Source: Promethearchaeota archaeon
GTDB taxonomy: Archaea; Asgardarchaeota; Lokiarchaeia; Sigynarchaeales; SOKP01
Direction: 5' to 3'
Length of the DNA stretch: 46,244 bases
NCBI GenBank assembly: GCA_014730295.1
Contig: WJIN01000285.1
Coordinates: 1 to 46,244, forward strand
Shown here: positions 17,118 through 25,504 of the stretch, piece after piece
Layout: every line of letters starts with the position of its first letter
How positions within the stretch are numbered: position 1 is the first letter of the stretch
Notes under the pieces: model-generated
Databases searched by the model: none
Told to the model about the DNA's origin: nothing
Seen by the model: the letters and a program-made list of their open reading frames with translations, nothing else
Made by a program: the position numbers and the translations under genes

Positions 17118-18038
17118 TTATAGATTCTTTTCTACATCTTTTACACGACTCCTAAGAGTGACTTCGGTGATGCCTGCGATTTCGGAAATTTCTGCTTGGG
17201 TTTTGCGGTCGTCTGTAGGTTTTGCGGCCATGTAAAGTACAGAAGCAGCAAATCCTTTAGGGTCTTTCCCTATTCGATTCATGCCTCCTTTAGTCGATTT
17301 CTGAAGCAGAGTCAATGCCTCCTTCTGGGTATTCAACGATATACCTAAATCGTTCCCAAATCTGAAGATTAATTGTTCCGCAGTTACCGGCCGATATTTC
17401 AAATTTAAATCCGGTAAGATTTCCTTAATAATCATCCCTAAGGAACGAATGATCGTATGCCGAGAGGTCATTGAAGCATCAGATACTTCTTCAAGCAATC
17501 GTGGAAATTCGTGTACTCGAATTGCTGCATATAAAGCAGCACCAATGAATCCATCAATTGATCGACCCATAGTAAGTTTTCGCTTTGCTACTTCGGCATA
17601 GATTCTCCATGCGGTTTCTTCAATATATTCTGGAATATTTAATTTGGATACAAGCATCTTTAATTTGGGCTTTGCTTCCCAGAAGTTTCGCTCGATGCTT
17701 GAAACTAATGATTGTTGAATCTTGGATAATCGTGAAAATAATGTTTTTTCTTTCGCACCCATTCGGTTTCCCTTCGAATCAACCTTATCATTTGGCAAGA
17801 TTGTTCGCGGTCCGAAACCTCTCCATCGAGGCTCTGTACGTCGTCGCTTCTCAACCTCCTCTGCAGTATATGCACGTCGCTCATTTCCTACAATGTCTCG
17901 ACCTGAGACCATCCCACAATTAATACATACAGCATTTCCGTCTCGAGATTCGATACATGGGTTTTCACAGCAATTAACCTCACCATGATCGTCCTCGCAC
18001 CGGTCTCTTTTGAGTCGTTTTCTATAGTCCATAGACAT
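17118..18038 (-). CDS. tfb: Transcription initiation factor TFB
   Basis: Archaeal TFIIB homologue, 306 residues, which bridges TBP-DNA and RNA polymerase. An N-terminal zinc ribbon uses cysteines at about 24, 28, 38 and 41; the B-reader EPRWRGFGPRTIL follows near 69-81; two cyclin-like repeats fill the rest (first with GRSIDGFIGAALYAAIR, second with GMNRIGKDPKGFAASVLYMA). The recognition helix of the second repeat is at ITEVTLRSRVKDVEK. A TATA-like stretch lies about 35 bases upstream of the ATG, allowing a leader of about 10 bases. It is the only TFB in the window; Asgard genomes often carry several, so I cannot say which paralogue it is. Confidence 0.95.
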   Translation of the reverse strand: MSMDYRKRLKRDRCEDDHGEVNCCENPCIESRDGNAVCINCGMVSGRDIVGNERRAYTAEEVEKRRRTEPRWRGFGPRTILPNDKVDSKGNRMGAKEKTLFSRLSKIQQSLVSSIERNFWEAKPKLKMLVSKLNIPEYIEETAWRIYAEVAKRKLTMGRSIDGFIGAALYAAIRVHEFPRLLEEVSDASMTSRHTIIRSLGMIIKEILPDLNLKYRPVTAEQLIFRFGNDLGISLNTQKEALTLLQKSTKGGMNRIGKDPKGFAASVLYMAAKPTDDRKTQAEISEIAGITEVTLRSRVKDVEKNL

Positions 18039-18484
18039 ATTATTCTACCAATTTTTCTTGTTATTTTTAATATATATCAAACATATCTTTTAAACCATTT
18101 GAAAGAGATGAGGGAATCTCAAAAAATTACCAATTTTTAAAACCCCGAATCCCTCAAATTTGTCATGTTTGCATGGTATATTTCTTATTATATACCAATT
18201 AAACTCAATATATTATTGAACATGATCGTATTTATTTCTTACGCTTTTAGAATATAAAAGCTTTACGGTTTTTAGATAATTGAGGGGAATCCGTTCCCAC
18301 ATTTTTATCAAGGTAATCACAGCTTAAATTTCCCATGATTTTTTTTAATATGCTGATACTTTTAAAAAATGAATTTAATTAAGATAAGTTTTCAGAGTGT
18401 GATTTTTCACACTCATTTTCGCAATTTTAATAACGAATTTTTAATTTCACTATTCAAGATATACTAACTCAAAAATGTGAAATT
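18039..18484. other. Intergenic region between tfb and the FrhB-like gene
   Basis: 446 bases without a gene. It holds a perfect inverted repeat at 18395-18414 and a TATA-like gatatacta at 18458-18466 placed 23 bases before the FrhB-like start. A looser pair, tgaggga near 18107 and tccctca near 18152, may be chance. The length is unusual for this window and suggests regulation of one or both flanking genes. Confidence 0.5.
18395..18414. promoter_or_regulatory. Perfect inverted repeat upstream of the FrhB-like gene
   Basis: gagtgtga-tttt-tcacactc: two eight-base arms with a four-base centre, ending 70 bases before the start codon. It could be an operator for a dimeric regulator or a hairpin. 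It lies upstream of the TATA-like box, which favours an activator or operator site. Confidence 0.45.
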
Positions 18485-19426
18485 ATGAAAGTAGAAAAGT
18501 CAAGTCAAGATCTTGAAAGCGAAGTTATATTTGCTGGGTTGTGTATTCACTGTGGAAGTTGTAATGCATTCTGCCCGCATATGGCGTTCAATGAAGAGAC
18601 GGGACAAGCATATGTAGTAGATGAATGCGCTGAAACGGTGGGACTATGCTATAATGCATGCCCTCGCTCCTTCTTACCGGTGAGTGAAATTGAGAAACGA
18701 TTTTTCGGAGAAACTCGAGTTGATTTGGGAGTAGGTGTCTACAAGGACATCATCCAAGTAAAGTCCGCGAATAAGAATGAGATCTTGTTTAATCTCGTTC
18801 AAGCCGCGTTTGATGAAGGTGTGGTGGAGCATATGGTATTGGGTGAGCAAAAAAGCAAGAAACCTCCAGTCGCCTTCCCTATAGTAGTGGACAGCGCTAA
18901 GGATGCGAAAGATTATATCCCTTCCAGCACGATGGAAAATGCGGGGCCGTTGATTACTGGGATCGGACAAGCTTACTTAGATAAGAAAAAGAATGTAGGA
19001 ATTATCGCGAATCCATGCCACCTTCAAGGATTAGCAAAGCTTCTTACCAACGATTTCAATACGGGCGCCCGAGAAACCGTCTCGCTTAAGATCGCATATG
19101 CGTGTTCTTCAGGTGGGATGGCAGGATGCCGTTATTGTACTGATTTCTCTGGAGAATTTTCAGATGTCTCATACTCTCCGTGGGGTGCTCCAAAAGGAGA
19201 AGCTCTGCTCATCATTAGAACTGAATTAGGACAGAAGGTTGTTGATGCCGCTGTAAAAAGTAAATTACTTGAAGTAACCGAAAAGAATCCAGATCTGAGC
19301 GAGATGAAGAAATTCTTGAACAAGAAGCGCAAGAAAAATTTCAAGACGCTCATTGGAGATTCTATCATCGCAGCAAAATACCTGGAGCTAAACCTAGAAG
19401 AACTGGAAGAGCTCCTTGGGGAATAA
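18485..19426 (+). CDS. F420H2-oxidising FrhB/FpoF-family iron-sulfur flavoprotein
   Basis: A 313-residue protein of the coenzyme F420 hydrogenase/dehydrogenase beta-subunit family, which moves electrons between F420, FAD and FeS clusters. Cys20, Cys23, Cys26 and Cys30 form a ferredoxin-type CxxCxxCxxxC; Cys48, Cys55 and Cys59 could hold a second cluster. The body shows the FrhB signatures: TGIGQAYLDKKKNVGIIANP, NPCHLQGL, and ACSSGGMAGCRYC with D(F)SGEFSDVSYS. No hydrogenase alpha or gamma subunit is adjacent, so the electron partner is unknown (ferredoxin, a heterodisulfide reductase or Mtd-produced F420H2 are possible). The TATA-like box 23 bases before ATG implies a leaderless mRNA. Confidence 0.88.
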   Translation: MKVEKSSQDLESEVIFAGLCIHCGSCNAFCPHMAFNEETGQAYVVDECAETVGLCYNACPRSFLPVSEIEKRFFGETRVDLGVGVYKDIIQVKSANKNEILFNLVQAAFDEGVVEHMVLGEQKSKKPPVAFPIVVDSAKDAKDYIPSSTMENAGPLITGIGQAYLDKKKNVGIIANPCHLQGLAKLLTNDFNTGARETVSLKIAYACSSGGMAGCRYCTDFSGEFSDVSYSPWGAPKGEALLIIRTELGQKVVDAAVKSKLLEVTEKNPDLSEMKKFLNKKRKKNFKTLIGDSIIAAKYLELNLEELEELLGE

Positions 19427-19428
19427 AC

Positions 19429-19486
19429 CGTTTTTATTTGTTCATTCTCCTTACTTTATTTTTTTAATCTCTTTTATAATTTTTTC
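19429..19486 (+). terminator. T-rich putative terminator after the FrhB-like gene
   Basis: Several runs of T lie within 60 bases of the stop codon, in the gap to the convergent GTPase gene. Probable U-tract terminator; no hairpin is evident. Confidence 0.35.
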
Positions 19487-19559
19487 CTTGTTCATTTAAT
19501 ATTGAGAGCTATTAATGCAATAAATTTCATAGAATTAGTTTAATAACTCACGATATAAA

Positions 19560-20129
19560 CTAAAGCGGAATTTCTTGTTTATCAATTATTCTATGAGTCA
19601 AATTTTCAAAAACTTCTTGTATATTATATCCTGTTTTTGAGGAAGTTTCGAAAAAGAGGTCAATGTCGTATTCTTCTTGAAATTCTTTCGCATCTTCTCG
19701 GCTGACGACGCGCTTTTCATCGGCGAGATCTTGTTTACAACCCACTAAAATAAATACGGGATTTGAATGTTCATCAACAATATTATACCATTCTTTTAAA
19801 TTATTGAAGGTGGATCGACGTGCGATATCATAACAGAGGAGAACGCCTTTCGCTCCTCGGGAATAATTAGGTAAGAAAAATCGGAATCGTTTTTCACCCG
19901 CAAAGTCCCATAATTGAAGTATAATCTTTTTATTCTTGATCTTAATTGAGTGAGTGGCTAAATCTGTACCGATGGTAATTTTTTGTTCGATATATTTTCC
20001 CGTTAGTAAGCGCTTAACCATTGTAGTTTTTCCAACACCTCCATCCCCAACAATACATATTTTGAATAAAAGCTTTCTCGAAGGGACTGTTTCTCTTGGC
20101 TCCTCACCATTCATATTAGAAGAACTCAC
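19560..20129 (-). CDS. Rab/Ras-like small GTPase with atypical G3 and G4 motifs
   Basis: A 189-residue small GTPase of the Rab/Ras type: GDGGVGKT at 28-35 (G1), Thr52/Thr55 in switch I, WDFAGE at 74-79 (G3) and SSKTG at 163-167 (G5). Two key residues differ. The catalytic glutamine after DxAG is Glu79, and G4 reads GCKQDL with Cys131 in place of the conserved Asn of NKxD. These changes should weaken GTP hydrolysis and guanine recognition. No C-terminal prenylation cysteine is present, so membrane attachment is not by prenylation. It is a likely cytosolic signalling protein; eukaryote-like GTPases are expanded in Asgard genomes. Confidence 0.87.
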   Translation of the reverse strand: MSSSNMNGEEPRETVPSRKLLFKICIVGDGGVGKTTMVKRLLTGKYIEQKITIGTDLATHSIKIKNKKIILQLWDFAGEKRFRFFLPNYSRGAKGVLLCYDIARRSTFNNLKEWYNIVDEHSNPVFILVGCKQDLADEKRVVSREDAKEFQEEYDIDLFFETSSKTGYNIQEVFENLTHRIIDKQEIPL

Positions 20130-20258
20130 TTAAATTTGCTTGTTGCTATTTAACTATTTATATAAAAAATGATATAAAAATTTTTTTAGCTATATTGCTA
20201 AAATGGCAAAATTCTGTGTTTTTCTACACTAACAATAAAAAACTATAATAAGATAAAT

Positions 20259-21146
20259 CTATTCTAAATTTGACTTTTTTAGAAGTTTTTCATTAAGCAT
20301 TTTTAATTGTTCTAAAACGACTAAACGCAAATATTTTGGGACTTTATCCAGAAGTTCAAATAATTCATCGGGTTTTATTTGGTTGATATTTCTATATATC
20401 AAATAAAGCAGCAACACGGTGATAAGAGGTGAAGCAATCAATATCAAGAATACGAAATAGTGTAAATAGAGAGGAGGTGAACCTTCGAGGCCAGAACCAG
20501 GGAGATCATAGCTAAAGCCCGGCATCCCTCCAAAATATGTAAACAAGGTCAATATGAGATTTAGAAACGTGAGAGCAAGGAAAGAATATAAGCTAACATA
20601 TGTAATATGTTTGAAAAAGTTGATCTCCAAGAATTCTATTAAGTTGTCATAGACCTCGACTTTTCGGGTTAATTCATCACTTTTTTTCTCAATTTCGATT
20701 TTTATTTGACAATACTTCCAAATATCAATAAAAATCCAGAAAAAGGTAAAATTGTAGATGAATATATAGAGAATGACAAAAAAAACACTGTAGTTATCAA
20801 TTAATTGAGGGTGATATAAAGATTCTGCTCCGATCCAAAACAAAAGAATTTGCAAGAGCAAGGCTGAGAATATAAATCGATTCGCATGTTTTCTTTCTGA
20901 CCCTAATGGACTATAAGAGACGGGACTATCTTGAAATTTGGTGCGCCATTTATTTTCATCCACCAGCCTAAAAAAAACCCCAACTAGAAATGTTATCAGC
21001 GGAAATAACAGCAACATAAGATTATTCCATTCTTGCGAAATTGTAAATAGAAATAAATTTACGAATAAGATTAAATCTCTTATTGCACGTTCAGAAAATA
21101 TTTGTCTTATTGATAAGTATGGGGCGAATCCTTCTTGGTTATTCAT
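20259..21146 (-). CDS. Hypothetical six-helix membrane protein
   Basis: 295 residues with about six hydrophobic segments: two near 23-62, one near 93-112, one near 120-145, one near 180-205 and one near 228-252. A charged, coiled-coil-like loop (KIEIEKKSDELTRKVEVYD) lies between the fourth and fifth, and an amphipathic tail (LLDKVPKYLRLVVLEQLKMLNEKLLKK) follows the last. No transport or enzyme motif is visible and no family is recognised. It stands alone on the minus strand, with stop codons in the downstream gap. Confidence 0.65.
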   Translation of the reverse strand: MNNQEGFAPYLSIRQIFSERAIRDLILFVNLFLFTISQEWNNLMLLLFPLITFLVGVFFRLVDENKWRTKFQDSPVSYSPLGSERKHANRFIFSALLLQILLFWIGAESLYHPQLIDNYSVFFVILYIFIYNFTFFWIFIDIWKYCQIKIEIEKKSDELTRKVEVYDNLIEFLEINFFKHITYVSLYSFLALTFLNLILTLFTYFGGMPGFSYDLPGSGLEGSPPLYLHYFVFLILIASPLITVLLLYLIYRNINQIKPDELFELLDKVPKYLRLVVLEQLKMLNEKLLKKSNLE

Positions 21147-21307
21147 ATTATATACACGTTCTTATAAAGGGATACAAATTTATATTTACTCTATTGAAAT
21201 ATTTATCGAAAATAAAGATAATTTTCCTATAAATAAATCTTCCTATAAAAGCTAAAAAACTGGAGAAGGTTAATAAATAAGTTTTAAACAACCAGATAAT
21301 TATTAAA

Positions 21308-21316
21308 TTATATAAT
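21308..21316 (+). promoter_or_regulatory. TATA-like box of the XPD gene
   Basis: ttatataat is centred about 38 bases before the ATA at 21350. Transcription would start near 21337 and produce a leader of about 13 bases containing gggtg. Confidence 0.4.
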
Positions 21317-21349
21317 TTTAGTTTAGAATAACATATTGGGTGTAGAAAT

Positions 21350-23320
21350 ATACAATATCCTCACTTTTTTCCTTACGACCAATACAGAGTATCGCAAGAG
21401 AATATAATCAAACAAATAGAAAACAGTGCCCAACGAAAGAAAAATATTTTACTTCTGGCACCAAACGGTACGGGTAAAACCGTCATCGGATTAAGCGCTC
21501 TCCTTCCAATAGCAGTAGAAAAAGATCTCAAAATCCTGTATCTCTGTAGGACCCATTCTCAGAATTCGCGCGTTATTAAAGAATTGATTAAAATTTCAAA
21601 TCATATCGCACAATCTCACGATTCTGTGAAAGTGAATGGATTATCTATCAGAGGAAGGAATGAAATGTGCTTAAATGAAACCATTCTTGAATTAAAAGCA
21701 GATCCACGAGAGTCGATGTCTGTATGTAGCGACTTACGCAAAAATCGGAATTGCAAATATTTTATAAATCTCCTGAAAAAACGAGAAAACGTGGATAATC
21801 CTGTACTCATCTCTCCTGAAATATTTAATCAGCCTTTTGATGCTGATGTCTTATTGGAATTGTGTAAAGAAAAAAATCTTTGTCCTTATTTCTTAAGCAA
21901 ATTCCTACTTACGGAAATGAAGGTTGTTATCTGTAATTATCAATGGATATTTAATCCATTTATCCGACGGTCATTCTTGAAATTTATTGGAAAAGAGTTG
22001 GAACAATGCATTTTGGTATTAGATGAATGCCATAATGTAGTCGATGTAGCCACGGATGTGAACTCCCTCACTATTACCCCTTATTCATTACGTTTATGTC
22101 TTAGAGATTTAGAGAGTTATCGCTCACCTACAGAAATGCAACGATTTGTTAATATCCTTCTTAATCATTTAGAAAATAAGAAAAACACTATGAATGTAGA
22201 TGAAAAAGCAATAGAACCTGAAGGAGTCTTAAATAGAATAATTAAAAAAATGGGATTACCTGATTTAACCAGATTTAACAATTTTCTAACCGATTTATAC
22301 GATTTTAGTACTCAAATTCATGAAGAAAAATTAGCTAGTGGCGAGATTTCCAGGGACTATATTGGAAGTCTAGCGGATTTTTGGTTAAAATGGATCAGAA
22401 CCTATACTCAAGATAGCTATTTTTTCTCTTATAATCTTTCACGAAGGAAGGATAAAAAAAATATCTCTATGGAAATTGTAGCATTAGATCCGCGGGAGAT
22501 TACCGTTCCAATCTTAAAATCATGCTACTCAAGCCTCCATCTGTCTGGGACAGTCAATCCATATGTTTATAGCAATCTTCTAGGTCTTAGTCAAAGTGGG
22601 AAATCATATAAAGCGATAATTGCCAAATCTCCATTTGACAAGAAAAATGTAAAAGCACTTATCATCGAGGGAATAGATACGAGAAGAGAAAGTAGAACCG
22701 CAATAATGTACAAAAAAATTATAGAACGAATTGATGAGATCCTATATTGTACTCCCGCAAATGTGGGAATCTTCTGTGCCTCTTACAAAGTATTGGACGC
22801 TCTAGTTAAGAATAATATAGAGGCAGTTATCCGTAAAAATAATAAGACGTTATTTATCGAGGAACCCGGATTATCAGCCACTCAGAATTCCTATATGGTC
22901 AAAGATTTCAAATCGATGGCAGAGAGTACTGATAGAGGTGGAGTATTATTGGGCGTATGTGGAGGAAGAAATTCGGAAGGTGAAGACTATCCTGGAAAAA
23001 CGATGAATAGTGTCATTATTGTGGGCTTACCTTATCACCTTCCAACCCCGCGAATCAATGCTAAGATTGAATATTATGATGAAGTATTTGACAAACAAGG
23101 GTGGAACTTTGCCTATTTGTATCCCGCTATGCAACGGGCTAACCAAGCCTCTGGCAGACCAATCCGAAAAGTCACAGATAAAGGAGCAATAATTTTTATG
23201 GATTCTCGATTTAAACAAAAATTTCAGTGGATTGCAGATTGGGTGAAAAAAGTAATTGAAATTATCCCTGATAAACCAAATGCGATTACTCAAAACTTGT
23301 ACCCTTTCTGGAATAAGTGA
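21350..23320 (+). CDS. XPD/Rad3-type FeS DNA helicase
   Basis: Superfamily 2 DNA helicase (5'-3'), about 656 residues. Numbered from ATA 21350: Walker A APNGTGKT at 37-44, motif Ia CRTHSQNSRVI near 67-77, FeS-domain cysteines near 107, 126, 135 and 178, DECH (a DEAH variant) at 225-228, LSGTVNP, and C-terminal motifs GGRNSEGEDYPG and QASGRPIR. The first start codon of the usual kind is TTG at 21584, which would delete the Walker A. The frame is open upstream to 21332 but contains no ATG, GTG or TTG. ATA at 21350 is preceded by gggtg seven bases earlier and gives MQYPHFFPYDQYR, like the FPY start of archaeal XPD. Alternative starts: ATT 21335, or a base error. Confidence 0.88.
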   Translation: MQYPHFFPYDQYRVSQENIIKQIENSAQRKKNILLLAPNGTGKTVIGLSALLPIAVEKDLKILYLCRTHSQNSRVIKELIKISNHIAQSHDSVKVNGLSIRGRNEMCLNETILELKADPRESMSVCSDLRKNRNCKYFINLLKKRENVDNPVLISPEIFNQPFDADVLLELCKEKNLCPYFLSKFLLTEMKVVICNYQWIFNPFIRRSFLKFIGKELEQCILVLDECHNVVDVATDVNSLTITPYSLRLCLRDLESYRSPTEMQRFVNILLNHLENKKNTMNVDEKAIEPEGVLNRIIKKMGLPDLTRFNNFLTDLYDFSTQIHEEKLASGEISRDYIGSLADFWLKWIRTYTQDSYFFSYNLSRRKDKKNISMEIVALDPREITVPILKSCYSSLHLSGTVNPYVYSNLLGLSQSGKSYKAIIAKSPFDKKNVKALIIEGIDTRRESRTAIMYKKIIERIDEILYCTPANVGIFCASYKVLDALVKNNIEAVIRKNNKTLFIEEPGLSATQNSYMVKDFKSMAESTDRGGVLLGVCGGRNSEGEDYPGKTMNSVIIVGLPYHLPTPRINAKIEYYDEVFDKQGWNFAYLYPAMQRANQASGRPIRKVTDKGAIIFMDSRFKQKFQWIADWVKKVIEIIPDKPNAITQNLYPFWNK

Positions 23321-23449
23321 GTCTAAATTTTCTTAATTGGTGCGTATCCTGTATAAATGGATAAATTCACAATAAATTTCTAAATATTAATATAATTATA
23401 TGTTTAATTCAATACTTAGTATAACAAAATTAACTAAGAAAAGATGTGA

Positions 23450-24280
23450 ATGATTTTGAGTAATGAAGCTATTATTATTGAAGAGAATGAGGATAAAACT
23501 ATAACGACCGTTACATTAAATCGTTTGGATAAGAAAAACGCGATGAATTACGATATTATGACGGGTCTCCAAGACGCAATCGATAAAATCGAGCGAACAA
23601 AAACTCGAGTTGTCATTATTACGGGGGGAAATGAACTCTTTAGCTCTGGAATTGATTTAAATTTTCTGACCGGGGGCGGGAATGCTCCAGAAGGAGTACT
23701 TCCGGACCTAAAAGTACCGAGAAATTTTCGATATTTCGCCAATACCTGGATTCATCCAATTTTTACCAAGATAGAAAAAATGGAAAAACCTGTGATCGCT
23801 CGAATTAATGGTGTCTGTTTTGGTATGGCGTTTGAATTAGCTTTAGCATGTGATTTTCGATTTTGTACAGAATCCGCTCTATTCAGTATGCTTGAAACAA
23901 AGATAGGGATGAATCCTGATGTGGGTGGCACGATTAGAACAGTAAGAATTTGCGGAATACAAAGTGCAAAAGATATCATCCTTACGGGGAGGAGATTCGA
24001 TGGAAATGAAGCTTATCGCTTGGGTGTCGTGAATCATGTCGCAAAAGATATAAATGAATTAGATTCGATCATTAGCGATTATAGCGAGGAATTGATTGAT
24101 AGCGGGCCACTTGCTGTTGGTCTGGCAAAAAAACTCATAGATGATTGTTATGGAAAGGATATCGCATTAGGCTTAGAGCTTGAGACACTTGTCAGCTCGC
24201 AATTACTCCAAACAAAGGATGCGACTGCTGGGGCCATGGTGAGAATGATGAAACAGAAACCAAAATGGAAGTGGAAATAA
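23450..24280 (+). CDS. Enoyl-CoA hydratase/isomerase family (crotonase)
   Basis: A 276-residue crotonase-fold protein. It has the oxyanion-hole segment FSSGIDLNFL near 63-72 and a second oxyanion stretch in the FGMAFELALACD region near 123-134. Both catalytic glutamates of true enoyl-CoA hydratases seem kept: Glu in FELALACD and Glu in MLETKIG. The reaction is probably hydration of an enoyl-CoA, paired in principle with the 3-hydroxyacyl-CoA dehydrogenase at 14947. Other crotonase activities, such as isomerase, remain possible. The reading frame starts at ATG 23450; an earlier out-of-frame ATG is present but ends at once. Confidence 0.87.
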   Translation: MILSNEAIIIEENEDKTITTVTLNRLDKKNAMNYDIMTGLQDAIDKIERTKTRVVIITGGNELFSSGIDLNFLTGGGNAPEGVLPDLKVPRNFRYFANTWIHPIFTKIEKMEKPVIARINGVCFGMAFELALACDFRFCTESALFSMLETKIGMNPDVGGTIRTVRICGIQSAKDIILTGRRFDGNEAYRLGVVNHVAKDINELDSIISDYSEELIDSGPLAVGLAKKLIDDCYGKDIALGLELETLVSSQLLQTKDATAGAMVRMMKQKPKWKWK

Positions 24281-24289
24281 TCCGCAGTA

Positions 24290-24311
24290 CTTATTACTTT
24301 TTCTTTTTTTC
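24290..24311 (+). terminator. T-rich putative terminator after the crotonase
   Basis: tattactttttctttttttc occupies the 35-base gap between two convergent genes and could terminate the plus-strand transcript. Confidence 0.4.
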
Positions 24312-24315
24312 GCTA

Positions 24316-25488
24316 TTAACTGTTATTATGTTTGAATTTTATGCTGATAATCAGGGCTGATAATAATGGAAAGGAAATTAGCGGGATCATAGCGAAATAA
24401 TAATCGGGATTTATAGCTAGCATTCCGCTGAGAAACATTCCCCCTAAAAAACTTCCAAGGTAAAAGCTTGAATTTGCAATTCCGATATATTGTCCTTTAT
24501 TCTCTGGAGTGGTGTTTTGTGCGATATAAAAATGCGTCGCAGACCAAAACATTGAATAGCTAAAGGATACAAGAATTTGAAAGAAAAAATAGGTAAAAAA
24601 ATCAACGGAGATTATATAGCCTAAAACAACAACCCCGCTTAGAATATACCCGAGGATCATAATTATTTTTTCATTTTTCTGAGAAATTATTCTGCCCATT
24701 AGGATCATCAGAAAGAATTGTATAAGTGGATTTATTCCGATCAAAAATCCGATTTCTGAATCTGTGGATAAATGCAATGCCATAATAATCGTCAAAATTG
24801 ACATAATTGGGCGAATTCCAAAATTCCTAAAAAATAGACCATAATAAATTGCGGGATTAACTGGAATATCAATGTCATCGGAAAAAAGATGCACTTTTTT
24901 AGATTGTTGCTGATGTAAATCAAACTCATTCAATATAAGAGCTCTGTCTTCTTTTAAAAATATAACTAAACTCAAAAGGAGAACAGATATAATTAAAAGA
25001 AATATGAATAAATTTCCAATTCCATAAAAATCCAAAAATATCCCGCATAATTGCGCCCCGAAAAACCAACCTAACACAACCATCGAATTATAATATGAAA
25101 TATAGGTTTGATTATTGAAAACAACTTCTTGAAAGAGAATAAAACTTAATCCTAAGAGAGAACTACAAAAACCATATAAAACAACCAGAAAGGTGATTAA
25201 TATTAGGTTTTTGATGAAGATAAACAGAATAAAAACTAATGGAATACTTAGAGCCCCAAGAAGTATAAATTGTCTACGATTCTGATATTTGTCAGACAGT
25301 CTTCCCAGAATTGGGGGAAAAACGAATGAAGATAAGGGGAATAAAGAGACTACAACCTGAATTAAAATTTCACTAGTTCCAAGAGACTGAAGATATCTTC
25401 CCAAATAAGAATAAATTGCCATTCCTATACTATTAAAAACAAGGACAATCCCCAGAATAAGGTACGTAAGTTTCTTCGAATAAACCAA
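24316..25488 (-). CDS. Major facilitator superfamily transporter
   Basis: A 390-residue protein with 12 predicted membrane segments in the usual 6+6 layout. The loop between TM2 and TM3 reads GRLSDKYQNRRQF, the MFS motif A (GxLaDrxGrR). The middle loop (VFLKEDRALILNEFDLHQQQSK) is cytosolic. The gene begins 16 bases after the stop of the GT5 gene on the same strand, so the two are probably cotranscribed. Substrate is not readable; a sugar or oligosaccharide is a guess from the neighbour. Confidence 0.85.
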   Translation of the reverse strand: MVYSKKLTYLILGIVLVFNSIGMAIYSYLGRYLQSLGTSEILIQVVVSLFPLSSFVFPPILGRLSDKYQNRRQFILLGALSIPLVFILFIFIKNLILITFLVVLYGFCSSLLGLSFILFQEVVFNNQTYISYYNSMVVLGWFFGAQLCGIFLDFYGIGNLFIFLLIISVLLLSLVIFLKEDRALILNEFDLHQQQSKKVHLFSDDIDIPVNPAIYYGLFFRNFGIRPIMSILTIIMALHLSTDSEIGFLIGINPLIQFFLMILMGRIISQKNEKIIMILGYILSGVVVLGYIISVDFFTYFFFQILVSFSYSMFWSATHFYIAQNTTPENKGQYIGIANSSFYLGSFLGGMFLSGMLAINPDYYFAMIPLISFPLLSALIISIKFKHNNS

Positions 25489-25504
25489 GGGTACATCTCA
25501 ACTA

